In this document: piece after piece, positions 12,518 through 22,968 of the stretch | Layout: each line of letters opens with the position of its first letter | How positions within the stretch are numbered: the first letter of the stretch is position 1 | DNA from: Adineta steineri | Lineage: Eukaryota; Rotifera; Eurotatoria; Adinetida; Adinetidae | Direction of reading: 5' to 3' | Assembly: GCA_905250115.1 (NCBI GenBank) | Contig: CAJNOI010000019.1 | Coordinates: 432,030 to 496,029 of the forward strand | Length of the DNA: 64,000 nt | Made by a program: the position numbers and the translations under genes | The notes under the pieces: model-generated | The model's database searches: none | What the model saw: only the letters and a program-made list of their open reading frames with translations | What the model was told of the DNA's origin: nothing

Positions 12518-12898
12518 ATGAAAAGAAATCGTCGTTTTCCATTTGAACGAACAGATGAAAAAATTTCCTTAGAAGATTTTTCTACAGCGGAACAACAGTT
12601 ATATCCAATAATTCGACAATATGCATCAATATGTCGACATACAAATAATGTTAAAACACGATATATACAACAAAATATTGTAGATAATAGTAATAATGAA
12701 AATTCTCAATTGAATGAATTTATTAATTATATTAAACAAGAACGTGATAATAATAATGTAGATATAAATAATTTTTCTACTTTACGTGAACATAATATTC
12801 AACATTGGAAACATATTAAATCAGAATGGCAAAAATATTATCAGAATGAAATTAAAAAACATCAAGAAATATTTAATAATCTTATAAAAACTTCTTAG
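12518..12898 (+). CDS. small protein of unknown function, 126 aa
   Basis: A single exon from MKRNRRFPFERTDEKISLEDF to the stop at 12898. The frame opens upstream at 12470, but TTTTTAG lies just before the chosen ATG and the extension is low-complexity, so an acceptor for a 5' UTR intron is likely there and 12518 is preferred. The product is basic at the N-terminus, then Asn/Gln-rich and helix-prone, ending in a lysine-rich helix (WQKYYQNEIKKHQEIFNNLI). No membrane segment or known motif. It lies 150 bases after DSTYK and 150 before the myosin gene on the same strand. Confidence 0.6.
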   Translation: MKRNRRFPFERTDEKISLEDFSTAEQQLYPIIRQYASICRHTNNVKTRYIQQNIVDNSNNENSQLNEFINYIKQERDNNNVDINNFSTLREHNIQHWKHIKSEWQKYYQNEIKKHQEIFNNLIKTS

Positions 12899-13049
12899 AA
12901 ATAAATTGAGTCATTTGTTATGTATATGAATAAATCATTTACTTTCTTTTTTTCTCGTCTGATTCAAGGATGAATCATTATTGAATAATAATAAATGTCG
13001 ATCGATATTTTCTTTTTTCATGTACATTTTTCTTGTTATATTCTTTCAG

Positions 13050-16000
13050 ATGGCAGCAGGTTCGATTGAAAATGAAGGGCCCGATTCAGGTGTAGGTGAT
13101 TTTGTTCTATTATCTGAAATTACTATGAATGCGTTTATTAAGAATCTTAAAATACGGTTAGATTGATCTTTTCTAAAACCAATAAACATACTGATTTATT
13201 TAGATTTGAAAAAGGACGAATCTATACTTATATTGGCGAGGTTTGCTAAATTTATTTTCAATAAAATTTTTTATTTCATTTACATATAGGTACTTGTTAG
13301 TGTAAATCCGTATCGTGATTTACCGATATATGGACCAGAATATATTAAAAGTTATAAAGGACGTGAAATGTTTGAACGACCTGCACATATATTTGCTCTT
13401 GCCGAAGCAGCATATCGAACATTAAAACAACGTTCATTAAATAGTTGTATCGTCATTTCCGGTGAATCAGGTTCAGGTAAAACTGAAGCATCGAAAATAA
13501 TTCTGCGTTATATCGCAGCAGTAACAAACATATCAAATCAAGCTGAGATTCAACGGTAGAATAGAAAAAACAAATTATAATTGAAAAAGAACTTTTTTTT
13601 GTTATTTAGAATAAGTAATATACTTATTCAAACGAATGTTATACTTGAAACATTTGGTAATAGTCGAACTAATCGAAATGATAATAGTAGTCGATTTGGT
13701 AAATATATGGATTTACATTTTGATTATAAATTTGATCCAATTGGTGGAAAAATTCAACATTATTTACTTGAAAAATCTCGTGTTGTTAAACAACAACTCG
13801 GTGAAAGAAATTTTCATTCATTTTATCAATTATTATATGGTGAAACTAATCTACATGAATACGGTTTAAATTTAAAAGCTGAAGATTATATTTTTATAAA
13901 CCAAGGAAATTGTTGTAAAGTTATTAAAATCGATGATAAACGTGATTATCAACAAGTTAAACAAGCATTTAAAATTGTTGGTTTTACACAAGATGAAATA
14001 TTGACAATATGGAAAATAGTTGCAGCAATTCTTCATCTTGTAAAAAAAAACAATTTCATTATTTTTTCATTTTTTATTGGTTTTTTTTCTAGGGAAATTT
14101 AAAATTTAGTGATGTTGATGGTGAACATTGTTCAATAATACGATCAAATGATAATAATGATGAATTAAAATGGATATCAAAACTATTATCATGTGAAGAA
14201 TCTGATATATCATCAACATTAACTTCACGTGTAGTTGCTACACGTAATGAAGTTATTCAAGCTCGACAAAATATTACACGAGCATATTATGGACGTGATG
14301 CGTTAAGTAAAGTAAGTGTTATTATATGAATTAAAGCGAGAGTATATCAGATTGAATATTAGGCATTTTTTCTTCTAATTTGGTAAGAAATATTTACTAT
14401 AAAAAATCGCATGTGTTGTTTTTTGACGTATTATACCTGTCCCGTGTCCCTATTTTTTTGCATGATATAGTTCTTTTTCTTTATCGATCTAATTTTATTA
14501 AATGAATTTTTCTAGGCTTTGTATGAACGTTTATTTGAATGGTTAATTAAATATATAAATAAAACATTAGCAAGAGAAAATAATGAACAATTAAATTATA
14601 CAAATCATTCGATACAAAGTTCACTTGTTATTGGTGTATTGGATATTTATGGTTTTGAAATATTTGAAAATAATAGGTAGAATTTTGTTTTTCGAAAATT
14701 AATCTATTTTTTTTTGAATATTTAGTTTTGAACAGTTATGTATTAATTATTGTAACGAAAAATTACAACAACTATTTATTGAACTGGTTCTGAAGCAAGA
14801 ACAAGAGGAGTACGAAAGAGAGAATATCACTTGGCATCATGTAAACTATCTATTAATTAATTATTTATGTGAAAAGGTTTTTTTCTTACTTTTAAGGTTG
14901 ATTATTTTAATAATAAAATAATATGTGATCTTATTGAACAGCCACGTACTGGGATTTTAGCACATCTTGATGAAGCATGTCAAACAGTTGGGACAATTAC
15001 AGATGAAATATTTCTTGATTCAATAAATAAAGCTTTTAAAAACCATAAACATTATTCGAGTTGGGCGGTAAATATTCAATCTAATCATATTTCTAATACT
15101 ATATTTATATTTCTTTCTTAGCTTGCACCTGGAGATAAAATATGGAAAAATACTACGAATAATAAACTATTTCTTGTTCGTCATTATGCAGGTATTGATT
15201 TATTTATTCTTAAATATAATTAATCCTAAATTTAAGGTGATGTTATTTATTCTGTCGATGGGTTTTTGGATAAAAATCGTGATACTTTATTTGATGATTT
15301 TAAACGTTTATTATATCATAGTAAAAATCCAATTTTATCTTCCATGTGGCCTGAAGGTGAAAAAAGTATTACAACTGTTACACGACGACCATTAACTGCT
15401 GGAACGATTTTTCGTAATTCAATGATTAGTCTTTCAAATCTTCTTTCATCGAAAGTAATAGAAAGAATTGAGAGAATTCAAAATAACTTTCCATTTATTT
15501 CTAGCAACCATTTTATGTTCGTTGTATCAAACCAAATGATGAAAAATCACCGAATTTATTTGATCAAACACGTGTTGAACATCAAATTGCTTATTTAGGT
15601 TTATTAGAAAATGTTCGTGTTCGTCGTGCAGGTAAATATTGAATAATAAATTTTCCAATAAAACAACTTCTTGAAAAACAAAGGTTTCTGCCATCGAGCA
15701 TCCTATGATAGATTTGTTCAACGGTAAAGAAACATAAATTTCTAAATAATTATGTTTATTTTTCATTCGTTTATTTTAGTTATAAAATAATTGATTCTGT
15801 TCGTTCGAAATTATATCCTCGTGGATCAGCTACAAAAGAGAATGCAGCATATATATGTCATGAACTTAATCTTGACAATGATGTTGCATATGGTAATACA
15901 AAAATCTTTATTAAACAACCGTATGTTTTATGAAATATGTAAATAAATAAGTCAAATAATTTATTTTTTTTAGAGTTTCATTATTTCAATTGGAAAAAAA

Positions 16001-17626
16001 ACGAACTGAAGGTTTACAATTTATTGTAACAATTCTTCAGAAAGTATGTTTAAACAAAGAAAACTATTCAAATAACTTTTATTTTTTTTATATTAAAGTA
16101 TACACGTTCATGGCGACAATTGCGATTGTTTCGCCGTGAAATATCAGCAATTAAAATACAAAATATGTATCGAAAATATCGTGCACGAAGTTATATTAAT
16201 AAACTTAATGAATTATTTCGGTAAATAAATAATTTATATAATATAAATAAAAGTTTTTTTTGCTTAGTAATGTTGTAAATATGAATGATCTTGGTAAACA
16301 TATTAAATGGCCAGCACCTAAACCAGGTTTTATTCCAACGAATACCCTGTTAAAACAAATGTATCAACGGTAAAATAAATCAAATTCTTTTTCTTTAATA
16401 TATATATACTAATTTTTCTGTCTATCAGATGGCGAGCTTTTAAAATTATACAACGAATACCAGCTGACCAACGAGCAATATTTGAATTGAAATTATTAGC
16501 TGGTGATTATCTTCAACAACGACCATCGTTTCTCGAATCAAGTATTCGTCAAGAATGGAAAGGAGATTATCTACTTTTAGTAAGTGATAGATATAAGCAA
16601 GGATAATATGAGTAATAGATTGACTATAGATGCAGGGGCGTACCGAGGTGTCGAAAGCAGAGGAGGGCCCAGTGGCGGATCTAGGATTTTGGAAAGGGAA
16701 GAGCGATACCTAAGTGGGCAGGGGCGGGGGGCGATTTTGGCTAAAACCTATTTTTTGAGTCCAATCGAAGTAGTGTAAACCTGTTTTTTCGTTTATTTTT
16801 GCTGTAACAAATCAAAACAATTTCTGAAGGGGGGAGGTGCGATCGCTCCCTTCCCCTTAAATCCACCACTGGGAGGGACATCACGTCCCTGTTTTTGAGA
16901 GATAATGTCTTTCAAACTTCTTCTGATTGGACAAAATCTAAATTATCTTTTATTAAAAAATATAGATATTTTTAATGATTTTAATTTCTTTAGCCTGAAG
17001 AAAATTCTCATTCACTTGAATATCGGAAATCAATAAGTGAACTACGTGGTAAAGATAATTTCAATCATGTCCTGTTTTCTACACTTGCAATAAAAGTAAA
17101 ATAAAATTTTCATATATATATCTATATGAATATTTTTAAAATATAATTTAGTTAAATAGTCATATTAAAATGGATGAACGTGCTATTGTTCTAACAGATA
17201 GATATCTGTATAAACTTGATCCAAAAAAGAATTTTCATATAAAAAAAACTGGTATTCCTATTGATGATATTATTGGTTTAAGTGTTACATCAGGCAGAGA
17301 ACAATTAGTTGTTATTCATTTAATATCAAATCATGATCTTGTGATTTATATGCATACAAAAAATGATCGTGTTGGAGAATTTGTTGGTCATATAGCTAAA
17401 CTTAAACGAAAATCGTATGTTATTTAAATCGATTTTATAAAACAGAATTTTGTTTTTTCTTAATATGAATAGATCGAATTTTACTGTTGATGTACAACGA
17501 TATGTTTCAGCTCAACTTGATAAACATAAACATGTTATTAATATAACATCAGGTGGTACTGAAAAAATTGAATTTCGCAAAGGTTCAAATAAAAATATTT
17601 CATTGATCTTACCGAATAGTGAATAA
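13050..17626 (+). CDS. MYO1D: unconventional class I myosin, MYO1D type
   Basis: Twenty coding exons, all phases consistent, giving 1021 residues (human MYO1D 1006). The start follows a good acceptor (TTCTTTCAG|ATG), so a 5' UTR intron is likely. The N-terminus [33 protein letters not shown] matches MYO1D/Myo31DF closely. Motor features: P-loop GESGSGKT near residue 105, switch [11 protein letters not shown], switch [12 protein letters not shown], relay [17 protein letters not shown]-like helices follow ([14 protein letters not shown] near 740 and [12 protein letters not shown]), then a lipid-binding TH1 tail. Class I myosins link membranes to actin, and MYO1D sets left-right chirality in flies and vertebrates. 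The intron at 16580-16993 carries nested MITEs. Confidence 0.93.
16633..16895. mobile_element. outer MITE fragment interrupted by a second MITE
   Basis: The bases CAGGGGCGTACCGAGG at 16633 match both ends of the element at 56081-56197. After this left terminus the copy is interrupted at 16670 by a second element and resumes at about 16872 with GGAGGGACATCACGTCCCTG, similar to the 56 kb copy just inside its terminus. A right terminus is not evident, so the outer copy seems truncated or diverged. Confidence 0.5.
16670..16871. mobile_element. hAT-like MITE nested in another element
   Basis: A 202-base segment with ends CAGTGGCGGATCTAGGATTT and TTAAATCCACCACTG (complement CAGTGGTGGATTTAA). It is flanked by near-perfect 8-base duplications, GGAGGGCC and GGAGGGAC. 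CAGTGGCGG-type ends with 8-bp duplications fit non-autonomous hAT-type elements. The interior is GC-rich (GGGGCGGGGGGCGATTTTGG). No coding capacity. Confidence 0.65.
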
Positions 17627-18162
17627 AATTTTACTTTCTATTTTTTTTCTCTTCTGTTTCTTCTCATCTGCTTACATCAAATATCAGATAATGGTGATTT
17701 TGTAATTTTTATTATCCTTGCATGTCAGGTGCACTTTGTAACAGTCTGCTTTTAGATACAAACGAATGATATTGATGACTAATTTTAGTGTTGTTGTTTT
17801 TTTTTCTTCTCACTATGCTTTACTAATCAGTTTTTTTTTTATTCTCACCGTTGTACTCGTGGTGATATAGACTATTATATCGATAATATATATATATTTA
17901 TATTTAATAAATAAAATATTGGCACTGCTTTGAATAAAATAAAACATTGTAATAATATGAACTTTATTGAATAACAGAATTTCTTTTGTAGTTATCTTAC
18001 TCAACATAGAAACTATTTTATCCATTAAATAGAAGGATTTTTGTTAATGTAAGCATGTGTATGTTTATTGTTTAAAGCAAGAAAAAAATATGCAGAAAAA
18101 TTAGAGTTTTTCAACGCAAAAGTAATAGTTTATATAAGATATATATTTGTTATAGTTTTCTT
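17627..18162. other. intergenic between convergent genes
   Basis: About 540 bases between the myosin stop and the stop of the first kelch gene, which face each other. It must hold both 3' UTRs. AATAAA occurs right at the myosin stop and again around 17910. No coding signal. Confidence 0.5.
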
Positions 18163-19603
18163 TTAATATTTGTATCGTTCGCAGCTAGCAAGTCGAGCAC
18201 TTTGACCATTAAAACCACCCATAGTTAATACGGAATCATTTAATAAGATTGTATTATGAAGACTTCGTCCATAATTTAATGAAGTTGTATTCGACCATGT
18301 TTGACTTATCGGATCATATAACTCACACATCGTGGGTAATGTTTTTGTTGTCCAATCGACACCACCTGTTGCTAGTACATTACCTGATGGTAAAAGTGTA
18401 AGTGTAAATGATCCTCGCCTATATTTCATTGATGCAGTTGGCTTAAAAGTACGTGTCGTTGGATCATAAATCTCAGCAGTTGAATATGAAGTTGTACCAC
18501 CATCTCCACCACCTGCAATCAATACATTTCCATTCTTTAGAAGAACAGCAGAATGATAAGCACGTGGTTGAGTCATATGAGTATTTGTGGGTATCCATGA
18601 ACCTGATACATAAAGTTCAGCAGTTGATGTCATTTGATTGTCAGTATTACCACCACCTGTAACGAGTACTGTAGATCCATCATTGAGTAATGTACTTGTA
18701 AATAAATATCGACCCATATTCATACTATTAACTTTAGAGAATGAGTTTGAAGATGGCATAAAGATATCGACATCAGAAAGAATAGTACCAGAAGAATTCT
18801 TTCCACCTATAATAAGTATGGAACCATTTTGAAGAAGTGTAGCAGTATGTAAATATCGACCTGTTGACATGTTTGTTGATGTTAATGTCCATGTTTTGTT
18901 TTTGGTATCATAAACTTCAGCTGTTTGTTGAGCGGGAGGATGTTCAGTACCTGCTGCCAATACTTTAGTACTATTTGCAAATGTAGTTAAAGTGTATTGA
19001 TAACGTGATTCTTTCATATTTGAGGTAGAATTCCATCCAGTTGATGCTGAGTAAATTCCAGACGCTCGTAATATAGCACTTGAATTGCATCGACCACCGG
19101 CAACCATAATATGTTGATTCGGTAATAATACAGCACCAAAACTGGATCGTCCTACGAGAAGAGGTGCATCTTGAATCCAATGAGCCGATGTGTCTGGTGT
19201 GTTACCTACGAAAAAATAATGTTAATATTCATAAATTGAATGAAATTAGTTCAACTTTATTTAGTTCATGTTGAAGTATTGTAATCAACATATTTGTTAA
19301 TTAACAGTAGGAATTATTAGAAAAAGGAAACATGATAAAAACCTACCATATGAAATTGTAATATTATCACCTGCGTGATCAACTTCATAAATGTATGTAA
19401 CACTTGTATCCTTGGTGATTTTAACACTCTTCTTATATTTGACCAGAAGGAAAATAGCGATTGCTGTACAGATCGCCAATGCAATAAAAAGGAAAGCATA
19501 ATGTGTTATTCTTGTTTTATTCCTGAAGAAAAAATATAGAATAAAAGATTTGAAAGTCTTTTCATATGTATAAAATGAGTACAATATTTATTTAAACTTA
19601 CAT
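18163..19603 (-). CDS. single-pass membrane protein with kelch/galactose-oxidase-like propeller (copy 1)
   Basis: Read on the minus strand, the coding exons are 19603-19602 (only AT), 19522-19347 and 19205-18163, giving 406 residues. The start ATG is formed across an intron: AT|GTAAGT...CTTCAG|G. An in-frame TAA lies five codons before it. A short basic N-terminus (MNKTRITH) precedes one membrane helix (YAFLFIALAICTAIAIFLLV), so a type II protein with the propeller outside or luminal is likely. About seven repeats near 45-50 residues follow, each with a strand ending in GG (HIMVAGG, SILIIGG, TVLVTGG, NVLIAGG, NVLATGG). Function unknown. It is a tandem paralogue of the next gene, and the propeller exon is the most similar part. 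Confidence 0.82.
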
Positions 19604-19646
19604 TATTTGATCGAAGTATTACGATGCAGGTAAATAAGCTTACTAT

Positions 19647-20838
19647 CTGTAATATTAAAAGTTTCAAATGAATACAGAACTATAGTTCACTGATACTTCT
19701 ATTTTTCTAATCAAAAATGTAAAACTGACTTCTCGTTAACCATATGTTTAATATAAATGTCATATTTGTTTCTATATCATTCGTGATCTTTTAAATATTG
19801 TTCCGGAAATAAAAGTACTCATTTAATTAAAATTAATATAATGAGAATTGACTATGATCCCACAGAATTTCATGTTTATTTTATATTTTCTATCGTTTAC
19901 GATACAAGACTTTTCATAGGTATTAAGAAAAAATAAAAGAGAACTAGAATTACTTTTTAAGACATTATGTGATTTACTTCTGTTAGCACTGGTATTAATT
20001 CCATTGTTTGTTTATCAAATAGAATTATTGCATAAATATTCCTTTTGTTTTTAGTCATATATTTGAACTTATGATTTTCTTTATCAAGTACATATTACTC
20101 TTTTTAATGAATTTTATTATAGTGATAGTATCAACTTCAGGAAAAATATATCCATATGATGTATGTGTGTTAAGACAAACGGAATGAAAGAACTAATATA
20201 TATCAGCCGTCTGTTTTTGATATTCATAATTTACACATAAACTTTTCTATAGTTATCAAGAACGTTTTGGAAAAAAGTATTCAAGTAAACATGCATGATA
20301 GTCCAACAATATTGATAATCTATATAATATAGTTTTCGATGGAATATAAATGATTAAAATGAAACTTTGTACAACTATTCAATAGATTTTATGACATAAA
20401 AAATAATTATACTTCTTTCTCTTTTGAATTCATCTGACCGATAATAACTTGAGTTTTTATTCTAATTAATCAGTTTGATACTAAAGAAATCATTTTAAAA
20501 CTTTCTCTTTATTAATTTAATCATATTTTCTTTATAATCTAAAGTCATTCAATATTATAAATCATAGATAAAGTTTCATGATCAAGAAATTAGTTTTTCC
20601 ATTTTATTTTCAAGATTTCTTATCTTTATTATGCAATGATATTTCAACATTAATTCATTTTTCTAATTGCCTTAAATTTTATTAATCTTAAAATAATATA
20701 CACGAAAAATATATTTCACAAGACAAACATCAAGAGAAAAAAATAATAATACTGACAAAATATATATACTTCATCATCTCAGACGAAAGTTATTCAGTTA
20801 AATAAAGAAATGTTCGTCTTAAGTTTTGAATCACGTAA
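19647..20838. other. intergenic between tandem kelch genes
   Basis: About 1.2 kb upstream of the 5' exon of copy 1 and downstream of copy 2. AT-rich with no coding signal. It should contain the copy 1 promoter and the copy 2 3' UTR. Confidence 0.4.
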
Positions 20839-22968
20839 TTATAAATAATATTTTTCGGAGCTAGTCAATGAATTAATTTGACCATTAGAACCACCGATTG
20901 TCAATATAGAATCGTTTAATAAGATTGTATTATGATAATATCGTCCATAATTTAATGAAGTTGTATTCGACCATGTTTGACTTATCGGATCATATAATTC
21001 ACACATCGTGGGTAATGTCTTTGTTGTCCAATCGACACCACCTGTTGCTAATACATTACCTGATGGTAAAACTGTAAGAGTAAATGATCCTCGCCTATAT
21101 TTCATTGATCCAGTTGACTTAAAAGTACGTGTCGTTGTATTATAAATCTCAGCAGTTGAATATGAAACTGTACTCCCATCTCCCCCACCTGCAATCAATA
21201 CATTTCCATTCTTTAGAAGAACAGCAGAATGATAAGCGCGTAATTGAGTCATATTAGTATTTGTAGGTATCCATGAACCTGATACATAAAGTTCAGCAGT
21301 TGATGTCATTTGATTGTTAGTACTGGTACCACCTGTAACGAGTACTGTAGATCCATCATTGAGTAATGTACTTGTAAATAAATATCGACCCATATTCATA
21401 CTATTAACTTTGGAGAATGAGTTTGAAGATGGCATGAAGATATCAACATCGGAAAGAATAGTACTAGAAGAATTCTTTCCACCTAGAATAAGTATGGAAC
21501 CATTTTGAAGAAGCGTAGCAGCATGTGAATGTCGACCTGTTGTCATATTTGTTGATGTTAATGTCCATGTATTTTTTATCATATCATAAACTTCAGCTGT
21601 TTGTTGGTAGGAAGACTGATCACTACCTGCTGCCAATACTTTAGTATTATTCGCAAAAGAAGTTAACGTAAAGTAATATCGAAAACTTTTCATTTGAGTT
21701 CCTACGGTCCAACCAATAGATGACGAATACAGCTCAGATGTTCTTATGACGGTCGTTGTATTTTCAAGTCCACCAGCGGCCATAATTGTTCCATTGGCTA
21801 GAAGTACTGCACCAAAAGCTGATCTTCTTTTCGATAAAGATGCATCTTGGGTCCAATAATATGATTTAATACTAGGTGTTGTTTCCGATTTATTATCTGT
21901 AAATATAAACCATTTGTATATTAAAAATTATAGTTAGAAAGTCACTTTTGATAAACCTTGAATATAGAATTATACACTGAGCTACGTTACTCTATGGAGT
22001 TCATGATCGAAATTAAACTATTTTACTCATATTAATGCAACAGTAATAAAAATATTTTAAATTGATTGACTATAACTAAATTCCACGAAATTAATTTATT
22101 AGTCAAATCGTCCAACGTTCAATACAATTCAAAATTTTCTTCTATTACATATATTCACTTACTAGTAGTATTGATTATTGTTGAACTAGTAGGTAATATC
22201 TGATTCTGAATTGTCGCGTCATCAGTGAATTCTTGGGAATCTAAACGAATAATATAAAGTTTTTTTCTTTGATTACTAGAATTCGGATTGACATACCTGT
22301 TGCAATTTCTGTCATCATTGTTATTGCTGTTTCATCTAGAAATAAAACCAATAAACGTAATCATATTAAAAGAGAAATTTTAAAAAATAAATACTTACAA
22401 TTTAAGATTGTAAAACTAATGCTACCCGATGGTATGCTTGTTCCACTAATGTCTAAAAATTAAAAATGTATTAAAATTTTCTTCGTATAATTTTACTATT
22501 AATTGATCTATGTTTCATATTATGAATATACTCGCTAACTTTCTATTTGTACAAAAATCAAGTATTTGATCTCTGGAATGTAGTCATACATTGCATGAAA
22601 GTATCCTTTATCCCTTGATTTAATTCCTTCAAAATATTCCTTTTTATTCGATCTGATTATTCATGAAGGTTAGATGTCTATAGATCATTATCACTATCTA
22701 ACAAAATTTCATCAAAAATACAGACGTGTGTGAAAAGGAAAATATTTTTCATATTAATTATCAGATTTTAAAATTTACCCTGGTTATGTTTGTATTTGAA
22801 CTTAATGACAGCCGTAGCAAGTATTATTGCAAAAGTAAAACCTATTAAAGCGAAGCAACCAAAACGTTTCTTTGATGAGATTTCCCTAATAAAAATGATT
22901 GATTATTTTATATATATTATATCATAATAGACTTACGAGTCAAAATGAAAGAAACGATGAAGAATCAT
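20839..22968 (-). CDS. single-pass membrane protein with kelch/galactose-oxidase-like propeller (copy 2)
   Basis: Minus-strand exons: 22968-22937, 22885-22779, 22452-22399, 22335-22297, 22240-22163 and 21896-20839, giving 455 residues. The first exon encodes MILHRFFHFD. The second encodes a basic stretch and one membrane helix (FGCFALIGFTFAIILATAVIKF), so a type II orientation is likely. Three short exons encode a Ser/Thr-rich stalk absent from copy 1 (SGTSIPSGSISFT, PTSSTIINTT), probably O-glycosylated. The last exon is a seven-blade kelch-like propeller nearly identical in long blocks to copy 1 (DVDIFMPSSNSFSKVNSM). Propeller conservation with divergent stalks suggests a recent tandem duplication or gene conversion. 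Substrate unknown; I see no basis to assign galactose oxidase activity. Confidence 0.82.
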
